A stretch of DNA of 27,356 bases from contig DASRZM010000066.1 in assembly GCA_035686365.1 (NCBI GenBank), positions 1 to 27,356 on the forward strand. The letters are read 5' to 3'. Source of the DNA: DASRZM01 sp035686365 (GTDB lineage: Bacteria > Pseudomonadota > Gammaproteobacteria > Xanthomonadales > Xanthomonadaceae). This document shows, one piece after another, positions 1-9,526 of this stretch. Each line of letters starts with the position of its first letter. Position 1 is the stretch's first letter. The position numbers and the translations under genes are program-made. The notes beneath the pieces were generated by a model. It saw nothing but the letters and a program-made list of their open reading frames with translations, did no database searches and had not been told where the DNA came from.

Positions 1-2
1 GG

Positions 3-29
3 GGCGCGCACAGGGATGTGCGCGCCTTT
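3..29 (+). terminator. Hairpin followed by TTT at the left edge, possible terminator
   Basis: The arms 3-12 and 17-26 pair perfectly (GGCGCGCACA against TGTGCGCGCC) around a four-base loop, and are followed by TTTG. This could end a rightward transcript entering from the left of the window. The T run is short and no upstream gene is visible, so the role is inferred. Confidence 0.35.
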
Positions 30-58
30 GCGCCGCGACAGGATGTCGCGTCGCAAAG
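26..58. repeat. Second hairpin abutting the first
   Basis: CTTTGCG (26-32) pairs with CGCAAAG (52-58), and inside it CGCGACA (34-40) pairs with TGTCGCG (44-50) around a three-base loop, with one mismatch between the two stems. It shares base 26 with the previous hairpin. Apart from these hairpins and the tandem repeat at 141-189, I see nothing in 1-215. Confidence 0.5.
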
Positions 59-140
59 CCCGGCCATCCGGCACGGACCCGGAGCGCCGGAGGCGCACCG
101 GGCGCGAGGACAAGCAGCCAGTACGCCCCGGCCACCGCTT

Positions 141-189
141 CGCCGCTGCCTCGAGGTTTCGTCACGCGCCGCTGCCTCGAGGTTTCGTC
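141..189. repeat. Tandem 23-bp direct repeat, 26-bp period
   Basis: The 23 bases at 141-163 are repeated exactly at 167-189, separated by ACG. Each copy begins CGCCGCTGCC and ends GGTTTCGTC. The repeat lies just beyond the stop codon of the leftward gene ending at 216 and looks like a recent local duplication. No function is evident. Confidence 0.75.
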
Positions 190-215
190 TCGCGCCGGGC
201 AGTCTGCGCCGGAGC

Positions 216-2264
216 CTATCCGATCAGCTCGTCCCACCCCGGGCGCGGCGCGAAGCGGTCGCCGTGGCGTTCGGTGAGCTGCTCCAGCCGGGCCTTGAGG
301 CGCGCGGCGCCGGTGTCGCGCACGTACTGGATCGGGCCGCCGCGGAAGGGCGCGAAACCGGTGCCGAAGATCACCCCGGCGTCGAGCAGGTCGGCGTCCG
401 CGACCACGCCCTCGTGCAGGCAGGCCACCGCCTCGTTGATGAACGGCAGGATCAGGCGGTCTTCCAGGTCCTCCGGCGGCCGGTAGCCGTCGGGCAGATC
501 CGGCTTCTTTGCCCGGCCCTCCTCCCAGACGTAGAAGCCCTCGCCGTCCTTCCTGCCGCGCTTGCCGTCCTGCAGGCGGCCTTCCAGGCCGGCCGGGATC
601 GGCAGCTCGAGGAAATCGGCCAGGATCCTGCCCACGTGCGCGGCCACGTCCAGGCCGACGGTGTCGGCCAGTTCGATCGGACCCATCGGCATGCCGAAGC
701 GCATCGCCGCCTGGTCGATGGACCGGCCGGGGATGTCCTCGTTGAGGCAGCGTATCGCCTCGAGCATGTAGGGCATCAGGATGCGGTTGACCAGGAAGCC
801 CGGCGTGCCGGCCACCGGCACCGGCAGCTTGTCGATCGCGCGGCAGAACGCGGCCATGCGCTCGCCGGTCGCCTCGTCCATGCGCGCGTGGTGCACGATC
901 TCCACCAGCGGCATCTTCGCCACCGGGTTGAAGAAGTGCATGCCGCCGAAGCGCCCGGGATGCTCCAGGCCCTCGCTGAGTGCATCGAGCGGGATCGAGG
1001 ACGTATTGGTCGCCAGCAGCGCGTCGGGCTGGAGCGCGCCCTGGATCGCGGCGTACTTGTCGCGCTTGATCTGCAGGTCCTCGGGGATGGCTTCGATGAC
1101 GAGGTCCGCGCGCGGGATCCGCTCACCGGCCACGTCGGCCACCAGCCGTGCCCTGGCGGCAGCGACCTGATCCTCGAGCTTGAGCTTTTTCTCGAACAAC
1201 GCCTGAGCCCGCTGCAGGGCCGGTTCGACGTACTTCATCTCGCGATCTTCGAGCGAGACCTCGAAGCCCTTGTATGCGCACCATGCGGCGATGTCGCCAC
1301 CCATGGTGCCGGCGCCGATCACATGGACGCGGCCGACGCCGTGCTCCTTGCCGCCCAGGCCTTTGAGCCGCTCGTGCAGGAAGAACACCCGGATCAGGTT
1401 GCGGGCGGTGTCGGTGCCGGCCAGGCGGGCGACGGCCCGGGCCTCGCGCTCGAGCCGCGTTTCGATGGTGGCGCCGCCGCGGCGCCAGGTCTGGATCAGC
1501 GCGAACGGTGCCGGGTAGTGTTCCTTGCGGGCCTTGCGCGCAGTCTGCTTGACCAGGATCGGCGCCAGCGCCTGCCGGACCGGCCACAGATTGGTCGACC
1601 AGGCCAGCGCGCGCTGGCCGAGCGGCCGCGAAGGACGGCCGCGAACCAGGCCGGCCGCCGTCTCGACGAGCTTTTCCGGATCGCAGGTGCGATCGACCAG
1701 CCCCAGCGCGCGCGCCGCCTGGGCCGAGAGGTTGCGTCCGGTCAGCATCAGCTCCATCGCCTTGGGCGCGCCGATCAGCCGCGGCAGCCGCACCGAGCCG
1801 CCCCAGCCGGGGAAGATGCCCAGCTTGACCTCGGGCAGGCCGATCCGGGTCGAGGACGTGGTCGCAGCCACCCGGTAGTCGCAGGCCAGCGCCAGTTCGG
1901 TGCCGCCGCCCATGCAGTGGCCGTGGATGGCCGCCACGGTCGGGCAGGGCAGCTCGGCCAGCTTCTGCAGGGTCTGCTGGCCGGCGCGGATCGCATCGAG
2001 CACCGTGCCCTGGGCGTGGAAACCGCGGAACTCGCGGATGTCCGCGCCGGGCGCAAAGCCTGCGTCCTTGCCCGAACGCACGATCAGGCCGGCCGGATTC
2101 TCGATGGCAATGCGCTCGAGCATCCGGTCCAGCTCGTCCAGCACCGCCCGCGAGAGCGCGTTGACGCCGCTGTCGGAGCGATCGAGCGTGAGCACCAGGA
2201 TGCCGTCGTCACGACGCTCGTGCCGCCAGTGGTCGAATCGCAGTCCGTCGAACATGACTCGCAT
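216..2264 (-). CDS. FadB/FadJ-like bifunctional enoyl-CoA hydratase / 3-hydroxyacyl-CoA dehydrogenase
   Basis: This 682-residue protein is the alpha subunit of fatty-acid beta-oxidation: it hydrates 2-enoyl-CoA and oxidises L-3-hydroxyacyl-CoA with NAD+. The N-terminal crotonase domain (about 10-200) keeps both catalytic glutamates, Glu123 in GGGTELALACDYR and Glu145 in GLPEVKLGIFPG. The dehydrogenase domain starts with the NAD-binding VIGAGTMGG (about 315-323) and keeps the catalytic pair His443 and Glu455 in MHFFNPVAKMPLVEIV. The length is slightly below the 715-730 residues of E. coli FadJ and FadB. It is divergent from rpoE. A second in-frame ATG lies at 2255 and I chose the upstream one. 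No thiolase (fadA) partner is adjacent on the visible side. I cannot decide between FadB and FadJ from sequence alone. Confidence 0.93.
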   Translation of the reverse strand: MRVMFDGLRFDHWRHERRDDGILVLTLDRSDSGVNALSRAVLDELDRMLERIAIENPAGLIVRSGKDAGFAPGADIREFRGFHAQGTVLDAIRAGQQTLQKLAELPCPTVAAIHGHCMGGGTELALACDYRVAATTSSTRIGLPEVKLGIFPGWGGSVRLPRLIGAPKAMELMLTGRNLSAQAARALGLVDRTCDPEKLVETAAGLVRGRPSRPLGQRALAWSTNLWPVRQALAPILVKQTARKARKEHYPAPFALIQTWRRGGATIETRLEREARAVARLAGTDTARNLIRVFFLHERLKGLGGKEHGVGRVHVIGAGTMGGDIAAWCAYKGFEVSLEDREMKYVEPALQRAQALFEKKLKLEDQVAAARARLVADVAGERIPRADLVIEAIPEDLQIKRDKYAAIQGALQPDALLATNTSSIPLDALSEGLEHPGRFGGMHFFNPVAKMPLVEIVHHARMDEATGERMAAFCRAIDKLPVPVAGTPGFLVNRILMPYMLEAIRCLNEDIPGRSIDQAAMRFGMPMGPIELADTVGLDVAAHVGRILADFLELPIPAGLEGRLQDGKRGRKDGEGFYVWEEGRAKKPDLPDGYRPPEDLEDRLILPFINEAVACLHEGVVADADLLDAGVIFGTGFAPFRGGPIQYVRDTGAARLKARLEQLTERHGDRFAPRPGWDELIG

Positions 2265-2343
2265 CCGCAGCTTCGGGGTGGATCGTCAATGATCCCGGCT
2301 CCCCGCGGGGATGGCAAATGCCTGCGCGGGCGCGTTAAATGAT

Positions 2344-2371
2344 TGAACTTTCGCAGGTGCCGCCGGTCTGG
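2344..2371 (+). promoter_or_regulatory. Sigma-E type promoter of the rpoE operon
   Basis: TGAACTT (2344-2350) is followed by exactly 16 bases and then TCTGG (2367-2371). This matches the sigma-E consensus GGAACTT-N16-TCTGA in element sequence and spacing. It lies upstream of rpoE, predicts a start near 2378 and a leader of about 120 nt, and implies autoregulation. Confidence 0.75.
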
Positions 2372-2499
2372 ACCCGGGTCGCGTGCGTCGGCAGGCCGCC
2401 TGCGGCGCAGCCTTTCCGGGTCCAGGCCACGGCCTGCCGCCGCGGCACCGTGCCGACCGGGCTGAACCTGCCTCCAATACTAAGGACAAGGCCCCGGGG

Positions 2500-3093
2500 A
2501 TGGGCGAGAACGAAACGGACGTGGTACTGGTCGAACGCGTCCAGCGCGGCGAGAAGCGGGCGTTCGACCTGCTCGTGCTCAAGTACCAGCATCGCATCGC
2601 CGGGGTGATCGGGCGCTATGTGCACGACTTCGGCGACGCCCAGGACGTGGCCCAGGAGACCTTCATCCGCGCCTACCGCGCGCTGGGCAACTTCCGCGGC
2701 GAGAGCGCCTTCTACACATGGCTGTACAAGATCGCCACCAATACCGCCAAGAACTTCCTGGTGGCCCAGAAGCGCAGGCCGCCCCAGGACGACGTGGAGG
2801 CCACCGAGGCGGTCCAGTACGACGCCGGAGAGCGCCTGCGGGACCTGGATACCCCCGAAAGGGAACTTCTGCGCCGCGAAATTGAACAAATGGTGGCAGA
2901 TACGGTCGAAGCATTGCCCGAGGAGCTGCGGACCGCGATCACGCTGCGCGAGGTCGACGGCCTGAGCTACGAAGAGATCGCCGAGGCCATGGAATGCCCG
3001 ATCGGCACCGTGCGCTCCCGGATCTTCCGGGCCCGCGAGGCGATCGACGTAAGGATCAGGCCGCTGCTCGATACCGATCGGGCGCGGCCCTAG
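2500..3093 (+). CDS. rpoE: RNA polymerase envelope-stress sigma factor RpoE (AlgU/sigma-24)
   Basis: The 197-residue product is an ECF sigma factor that directs transcription of envelope-stress genes and is held by the anti-sigma factor RseA. Region 2 (about 25-95) contains DVAQETFIRAYRALGNFRG and FYTWLYKIATNTAKN, typical of the RpoE/AlgU group. Region 4 (about 135-190) contains LPEELRTAITLREVDGLSYE and the helix-turn-helix GTVRSRIFRAREAI. The start at 2500 (MGENETD) fits family length. The reading frame is open further upstream, but that stretch contains the promoter. Codon use in 2870-2925 differs from the rest of the gene. rseA follows after 34 nt. Confidence 0.96.
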   Translation: MGENETDVVLVERVQRGEKRAFDLLVLKYQHRIAGVIGRYVHDFGDAQDVAQETFIRAYRALGNFRGESAFYTWLYKIATNTAKNFLVAQKRRPPQDDVEATEAVQYDAGERLRDLDTPERELLRREIEQMVADTVEALPEELRTAITLREVDGLSYEEIAEAMECPIGTVRSRIFRAREAIDVRIRPLLDTDRARP

Positions 3094-3127
3094 GACGCAC
3101 CAGCACAGACAGGACACGGGTCAGCCC

Positions 3128-3766
3128 ATGCACGAAGACGCCAAGGAACAATTGTCCGCGTTCGCCGACGGCGAGCTGGAGGCCGGCCCGCGCCGGTTCC
3201 TGCTGCGGCGACTCGAGCACGATGCGGAGTTGCGCGGCAGCTGGGACCGCTACCACCTGGCCTCGGCGTGCCTCAAGCAGGCGCGCCCGGCGCTGGTCGG
3301 CGCCGGGCTGGCGCAGCGCATCGCCGAGGCCATCACGGCCGAAGCGGTGCCCGCTCGTGCCGGTCGCGGCCTGCGGCTGGTTGCCGGCGGTGCCGTCGCT
3401 GCGGCGGTGGCGCTGGTGGCACTGGTCGCGGTGCGGCCGCAGGCTCCGGACCCGGGGCTGCCGGAGATCGCCCGCGTGGCCCCGGCAACGACGCCAGTCA
3501 TCGTCGGCCAGGTCGCCTCCACCGGCATCAGTGAGCAGGATCTGCGCCCCGACTTCGCACGCGTTCCGGCGCAGACCGTCGCGGCCACCCGGGGCGCCGC
3601 CCTGCCTGCGGCCCCGCGTACCCGGCCCGGCATCGAGTCGTATCTCGTGCGGCACAACCAGGCACTGCACGCGCAGGGACGCGCCAGCTTCGTGCCCTAC
3701 GTGTATCTGGTGCGGCAACCGTCCGAACCGGAGCCGGTCGCGGCCGGGGCGGAGCGCCCCCGGTGA
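3128..3766 (+). CDS. rseA: Anti-sigma-E factor RseA (MucA family)
   Basis: This 212-residue inner-membrane protein should bind and inhibit RpoE until cleaved by regulated proteolysis. The cytoplasmic N-terminal domain (1-75) begins MHEDAKEQLSAFADGELE, a typical RseA/MucA opening, and contains WDRYHLAS. One membrane helix spans about 82-103. The periplasmic tail ends with YLVRHNQALHAQGRASF and VPYVYLVRQ, matching the MucA/RseA C-terminal region. In this family that region is bound by RseB and ends near the site-1 cleavage signal. The gene overlaps the proposed GTG start of rseB by four bases, so the two are probably translationally coupled. Confidence 0.93.
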   Translation: MHEDAKEQLSAFADGELEAGPRRFLLRRLEHDAELRGSWDRYHLASACLKQARPALVGAGLAQRIAEAITAEAVPARAGRGLRLVAGGAVAAAVALVALVAVRPQAPDPGLPEIARVAPATTPVIVGQVASTGISEQDLRPDFARVPAQTVAATRGAALPAAPRTRPGIESYLVRHNQALHAQGRASFVPYVYLVRQPSEPEPVAAGAERPR

Positions 3767-4734
3767 ACCTCGACCGGATGCGCTGCGGCGGCGGCCGCGC
3801 GCTGCTGCTGCTGGCAGCGAGCCTGGTCGCTGCCCCGGTGCTGGCACAGGACGCCGAGCAATGGCTGCAGCGCATGCAACAGGCGCTGCGCGAACGCGAC
3901 TATGTGGGCACCTTCGTCTATGGCGACGGCACGCGCCTGGAAACCATGCGCGTGTTCCACCGGGTCGACGGCGATGGCGAGCACGAGCGGCTGGTGGCCC
4001 TCAGTGGCGAGCCGGCCGAGATCGTCCGCAGCGGCTCGCGGGTGACCTGCGTGGGCAACCACCCGGTCGCACGTTCCTATCCGGGCGCGGGCGGCCAGCC
4101 GGTACTGCCCGGTGTGCCCGACCTGCAGCCCGGTGCGCTGGCGCACTACCGCCTGGAACTGGGCGCAGAGTCCCGGATCGCGAACCGGCCGGCCCGGCAG
4201 ATCGAGGTGCGCGCCGGCGACGCCTTCCGCTACGGCTACCGCCTGTGGCTGGACACCGAAACCGCGCTGCTGCTCAAGTCCGTCCGCATGGGTCCGGACG
4301 GGGTCGTGGTCGAGCAGCTCATGTTCACCGAACTGGAACCGGGCCGCACACCCACCGACGCCGAGCTCGACCTCGATCCGGCGACCCGGGCCACCGCCAC
4401 GACGGTCACCGTGCCGTCGACGCCGGAGTCCGGCCCCGACGCCACGCCTCGCTGGCGCGTGCTGGATCCGCCGCCCGGTTTCCGCCTCTCGCAGGTGCGC
4501 CGCTCGCTGCGCGAGGGCAGCGCAGAGCACCAGCTCTTCAGCGACGGCATCGCCCACGTCTCGGTCTACGTGGAGCCGGCCGGCGGCGCCGCCGAGCCAT
4601 CCTTCAGCGCCAGCGAAGGCGCGATGAGCGTGTACGCGCGGCGACTGGACGGCCATCGCGTGCACGTGGTCGGCGATGTGCCGCTGCTGACCGTGCAGCG
4701 CTTCGCCCAGGGATTGCAGCTCGACGGTGGCTGA
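3763..4734 (+). CDS. rseB: Sigma-E regulatory protein RseB (MucB)
   Basis: The 323-residue periplasmic protein protects RseA from proteolysis and senses lipid or lipopolysaccharide signals. A signal peptide is visible (RALLLLAASLVAAPVLAQ, ending near residue 29). The mature part opens with AEQWLQRMQQALRERDYVGT, which matches the LolA-like N-terminal domain of MucB/RseB. The C-terminal domain includes WRVLDPPPGFRLSQVRRS and DGIAHVSVYVEP, both typical of the family. The start is a GTG at 3763 overlapping the rseA stop as GTGA. An ATG at 3778 is an alternative that shortens only the pre-signal region. From memory, the X. campestris rpoE operon is rpoE-rseA-mucD, so the presence of RseB is notable here. 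Confidence 0.92.
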   Translation: MNLDRMRCGGGRALLLLAASLVAAPVLAQDAEQWLQRMQQALRERDYVGTFVYGDGTRLETMRVFHRVDGDGEHERLVALSGEPAEIVRSGSRVTCVGNHPVARSYPGAGGQPVLPGVPDLQPGALAHYRLELGAESRIANRPARQIEVRAGDAFRYGYRLWLDTETALLLKSVRMGPDGVVVEQLMFTELEPGRTPTDAELDLDPATRATATTVTVPSTPESGPDATPRWRVLDPPPGFRLSQVRRSLREGSAEHQLFSDGIAHVSVYVEPAGGAAEPSFSASEGAMSVYARRLDGHRVHVVGDVPLLTVQRFAQGLQLDGG

Positions 4735-5137
4735 GCGGCGCGCGATCGTGCACTCGTGCTCGGGCAGCCGGGTCCGGCTGCACGCTTCGGGCGCGTGCGA
4801 CGAATGCGGCGGCTGCGGCGGTCGCTGCAACCTGTTCGCATCGGGTGCCGACGACTGCATCGAGCTGGACGCTGCGCAGTTCCCGGTAGCCCCCAGGCCC
4901 GGGGACCGGGTGCTGCTGTGGCTGCCCGACGACTGGCTGCGCCGTGCCGCGTGGCGCGCCTACGGGCTGCTCACGCTGGCTCTGGTAGTCGGGGCCGGTG
5001 CCGGTCATGCGCTCGCGCGGATGATGGGCCTGGATCCGGACCCCGCCACGGCAATCGGCGCGCTGGCCGGGATCGCGCTTGCACTGCCGGGCCGCCGCGT
5101 CGAGCCGCCGCAACCGCGCGTACGGGCGCAGCCTTGA
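4727..5137 (+). CDS. rseC: RseC/MucC family membrane protein with cysteine cluster
   Basis: The 136-residue protein belongs to the SoxR-reducing / RseC family of positive modulators of sigma-E and redox systems. The N-terminal part carries Cys11 and the cluster CDECGGCGGRC (Cys24, 27, 30, 34), followed by Cys44. Two hydrophobic segments follow at about 77-99 and 107-122. It is shorter than the roughly 155-residue E. coli protein, mainly at the C-terminus. The GTG start at 4727 overlaps the end of rseB by eight bases. The order rseA-rseB-rseC-mucD equals Pseudomonas mucA-mucB-mucC-mucD and supports the call. Confidence 0.85.
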   Translation: MAERRAIVHSCSGSRVRLHASGACDECGGCGGRCNLFASGADDCIELDAAQFPVAPRPGDRVLLWLPDDWLRRAAWRAYGLLTLALVVGAGAGHALARMMGLDPDPATAIGALAGIALALPGRRVEPPQPRVRAQP

Positions 5138-5205
5138 ATCCGGAGCGCCCCGCCGGCAGCCGTGGGTGACGAAACCAATCGACCGCCATCGGAACCGCAA
5201 ACGCC

Positions 5206-6633
5206 ATGATGACGAACCTTCCGACCCTTCGAATTCCCGTATGGACCCTGCTCGCGGCCGTGTGGATCGGGCTGGTCGCGCCCGCCGGTGCGCAGCCGCC
5301 GGACTTCACCGGCCTGGTGGAGCGGGTCTCGCCGGCCGTGGTCAACATCGAGGCCACGCGGACCGCCGAGGCCGCGTTTCGCCAGGGTGCACCCCAGTTC
5401 GAGGACGAGGAGATCCCGGAGATCTTCCGGCGCTTCTTCGGCCAGCCCGGGATGCCGGCGGTGCCGCGCGACCGCACGTCCTCCGGCTCCGGCTTCATCC
5501 TGTCGCAGGACGGTTACCTGCTGACCAACCGCCACGTGGTCGACGGCGCAGACCAGATCGTCGTGCGGCTGGTCGATCGGCGCGAATACGACGCCGAGGT
5601 CATCGGCTCCGACGCGCAGACCGACATCGCCCTGCTCAGGATCCAGGGCAGCGACCTGCCCGCGGTGGCGGTCGGGGACTCCGATGCGCTGCGCCCCGGC
5701 GAGTGGGTGGTGGCGATCGGCTCGCCGTTCGGGTTCGACCATTCGGTGACCGCCGGCATCGTCAGTGCGGTCGGCCGCACATCGCGCATGTCCGGCCAGC
5801 AGTACGTGCCCTTCATCCAGACCGACGTGCCGATCAACCGCGGCAACTCCGGCGGCCCGCTGTTCAATACCCGCGGCGAGGTGGTCGGGATCAACTCGCA
5901 GATCTTCTCCAACACCGGCGGCTACATGGGCGTGTCTTTCGCGATCCCGATCGAGGTCGCGATGAACTCGGTGCAGCAGCTCAAGCACACCGGCCGGGTC
6001 AGCCGCGGGCTGCTGGGCGTCAACATCCAGGAGGTCACCCGCGAGATGGCGCAGTCGCTGGGCCTGTCGCGGCCGCGCGGCGCGCTGGTGTTCGGCTTCT
6101 CCGAGGACAGCGCCGCCAGCGAGGCCGGGGTGCAGCTGGGCGACGTGATCGTCAGCTACCAGGGGCGGCCGATCCTGCGCTCCTCGGACCTGCCGCCGAT
6201 GGTCGGTGCGACGGCACCGGGAACCAAGGTGAGCCTGGAAGTGTTCCGCGACGGCCGCACGCTGAAGATCCCGGTCTCCATCGGCGCGCTGGAGGGGCCG
6301 CCTGCGACCGCGCGCGCGGAGGACCGCGAACGGGCCGCCGGAACGCCGCTGGGCCTGGTCGTGCAGGATCTGACCGAGGCACAACGCACCGAACTGGGCC
6401 TGGAAAAAGGCGAGGGCGTGATCGTCACCGCCGTGAGCGGGATCTCGGCACGGCGCGCCGGTCTGCAGGAGGGCGACGTCATCCTGATGGTGGGTCGCGA
6501 CAAGGTCGATTCCGAGCGCCGCTTCCGTGAGCTGATCGCAGGCGCCGAGCCCGACCGGCCGGTGATGCTCCTGGTCCGACGCGGCGAGCAGTCGCAGTTC
6601 GTCGCCGTCACCCCGCGCAAGGCAGAGGACTGA
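5206..6633 (+). CDS. mucD: Periplasmic serine protease MucD (DegP/HtrA family)
   Basis: The 475-residue Do-like protease degrades misfolded envelope proteins and damps the sigma-E response. A signal peptide ends near residue 30 (APAGAQ). The trypsin-like domain has the full triad: His110 in LLTNRHVV, Asp140 in TDIALL and Ser215 in GNSGGPLF. Two PDZ domains follow, at about 265-345 (SRGLLGVNIQEV, GVQLGDVIVSYQG) and 365-460 (GVIVTAVSG, GLQEGDVILMVG). Length and layout are normal for MucD/DegQ. It is the last gene of the rpoE operon, 68 nt after rseC, with only a weak GGAA-type ribosome site. Two ATG codons stand side by side at 5206 and 5209. Confidence 0.95.
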   Translation: MMTNLPTLRIPVWTLLAAVWIGLVAPAGAQPPDFTGLVERVSPAVVNIEATRTAEAAFRQGAPQFEDEEIPEIFRRFFGQPGMPAVPRDRTSSGSGFILSQDGYLLTNRHVVDGADQIVVRLVDRREYDAEVIGSDAQTDIALLRIQGSDLPAVAVGDSDALRPGEWVVAIGSPFGFDHSVTAGIVSAVGRTSRMSGQQYVPFIQTDVPINRGNSGGPLFNTRGEVVGINSQIFSNTGGYMGVSFAIPIEVAMNSVQQLKHTGRVSRGLLGVNIQEVTREMAQSLGLSRPRGALVFGFSEDSAASEAGVQLGDVIVSYQGRPILRSSDLPPMVGATAPGTKVSLEVFRDGRTLKIPVSIGALEGPPATARAEDRERAAGTPLGLVVQDLTEAQRTELGLEKGEGVIVTAVSGISARRAGLQEGDVILMVGRDKVDSERRFRELIAGAEPDRPVMLLVRRGEQSQFVAVTPRKAED

Positions 6634-6674
6634 GCCCGAGGCCGGATGGCCGGTGCCGGCCCGGGAAAACCCGC

Positions 6675-6697
6675 GCAGGCACCCGTGCGGTGCCTGC
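6675..6697. terminator. Perfect 9-bp hairpin between mucD and lepA
   Basis: GCAGGCACC (6675-6683) pairs with GGTGCCTGC (6689-6697) around the five-base loop CGTGC, 41 nt after the mucD stop. No T run follows, so it may be a weak or Rho-assisted terminator that separates the stress operon from lepA, or an mRNA 3' stabiliser. Confidence 0.45.
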
Positions 6698-6746
6698 CCG
6701 CGGAACGGCGCACGCGGGTTCGACGGCGCCGGCGTCCGGCGCTGCG

Positions 6747-6755
6747 TGGCATAAT
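6747..6755 (+). promoter_or_regulatory. Extended -10 promoter candidate for lepA
   Basis: TGGCATAAT matches the extended -10 pattern TGnTATAAT at eight of the nine positions including the free n. It lies 40 nt before the lepA start. I see no convincing -35 at 16-18 nt spacing, which extended -10 promoters tolerate. Confidence 0.5.
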
Positions 6756-6795
6756 GCCGCGCTTTGCCGGCGTCCGCCCGGCGGTCACGCCCTCC

Positions 6796-8592
<1,797 letters not shown>

Positions 8593-8627
8593 CGGACGGC
8601 CGGACAGAACCGGGGAGCTGCTGAGGC

Positions 8628-9419
8628 GTGGATATCGATTTCGCATTCATCCTGGTGGTACTGACCGCCGTCACCGGCGTGATCTGGGCGCTGGAGTTGG
8701 CCGTCCTGCGCAGGCGGCGCCTGCAGCGCCGCGGCGGGCAGGCCAAGGAACCGTGGCCGGTCGAGTACTCGCGCTCGCTGTTCCCGGTGATCCTGCTGGT
8801 ACTGCTGGTGCGCTCGTTCCTGGCCGAGCCCTTCCGCATTCCCTCCAGCTCGATGATGCCCACGCTGCTGATCGGCGATTTCATCCTGGTCAACAAGTAC
8901 ACCTACGGCCTGCGCCTGCCGGTGCTCGACACCAAGTTCATCGAGATCGGCGAGCCCGAGCGCGGCGACATCGTGGTGTTCCGTTTCCCGCGGGATCCGA
9001 GCCAGGATTACATCAAGCGCGTGGTGGGCCTGCCCGGAGACGAGATCGTCTACCGCGACAAGCAGCTGACCGTGAACGGCCAGCCGATCCCCACCGAGCA
9101 GGTCGGGCGCTACATCGGCGAGGGCAGCGGCCGGGAGATGACCGGAGCCGAGCTCAAGCGCGAGCTGCTGCCCGGCGCCACGCACCAGATCCTGGAGCGC
9201 CCCAACGCCTTTTTCGGGGGCCGCGGCGAGGGCATCTGGAAGGTGCCCGAGGGCCACTATTTCGTCATGGGCGACAACCGGGACAACAGCGAGGACAGCC
9301 GTTACTGGGGCTACGTCCCCGAGCGCAACCTGGTCGGCAAGGCGTTTTTCATCTGGATGAACTGGGACAGCCGCAACGGCGGGATCGATTTCGACCGGGT
9401 CTTCTCCAGCGTCGAGTAG
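8628..9419 (+). CDS. lepB: Signal peptidase I (LepB)
   Basis: The 263-residue membrane protease removes signal peptides from exported proteins. Two hydrophobic segments are visible at about 5-27 and 51-65. The catalytic serine is Ser75 in FRIPSSSMMPTL and the general-base lysine is Lys130 in YIKRVVGLPGDE. The C-terminal box MGDNRDNSEDSRYWGYVPE is intact. The start codon is GTG at 8628, with GGGGAG ten bases upstream. The E. coli enzyme has 324 residues; the shorter length here is usual outside enterics. It is probably cotranscribed with lepA. Confidence 0.96.
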   Translation: MDIDFAFILVVLTAVTGVIWALELAVLRRRRLQRRGGQAKEPWPVEYSRSLFPVILLVLLVRSFLAEPFRIPSSSMMPTLLIGDFILVNKYTYGLRLPVLDTKFIEIGEPERGDIVVFRFPRDPSQDYIKRVVGLPGDEIVYRDKQLTVNGQPIPTEQVGRYIGEGSGREMTGAELKRELLPGATHQILERPNAFFGGRGEGIWKVPEGHYFVMGDNRDNSEDSRYWGYVPERNLVGKAFFIWMNWDSRNGGIDFDRVFSSVE

Positions 9420-9448
9420 GCGGGCCCGTGGCCTGGGCCGGGCCTGCC
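9419..9448. other. GC-rich stem-loop touching the lepB stop codon
   Basis: GGCGGGCCCG (9419-9428) pairs with CGGGCCTGCC (9439-9448), including one G-U pair, around a ten-base loop. The left arm begins on the last base of the lepB TAG stop. There is no T run, so it may be an attenuator or an mRNA end-stabilising structure rather than a full terminator. Confidence 0.35.
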
Positions 9449-9460
9449 GGCGCCGGGGGC

Positions 9461-9469
9461 TGCTAGACT
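9461..9469 (+). promoter_or_regulatory. Extended -10 promoter candidate for the DUF4845-rnc-era-recO run
   Basis: TGCTAGACT matches TGnTAnnnT and lies 57 nt before the DUF4845 start. No clear -35 element is seen. It could provide separate transcription of the downstream overlapping genes. Confidence 0.4.
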
Positions 9470-9526
9470 GTTGCCGAGGCGGGCGCGACGGGGGTGCCCG
9501 CGGTTTCCGGACAAGGGGCGAATGTC

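Noticed and set aside
18..2342. Long rightward open frame opposite the beta-oxidation gene
   Set aside because: The leftward frame has complete catalytic motifs. The opposite frame is Arg/Gln/His-rich with no recognisable domain, as expected from high GC.
2862..2868. GGAACTT, a perfect sigma-E -35 box inside rpoE
   Set aside because: The bases 16-17 nt downstream are AACAA/ACAAA, not TCTGA, so no promoter is supported.
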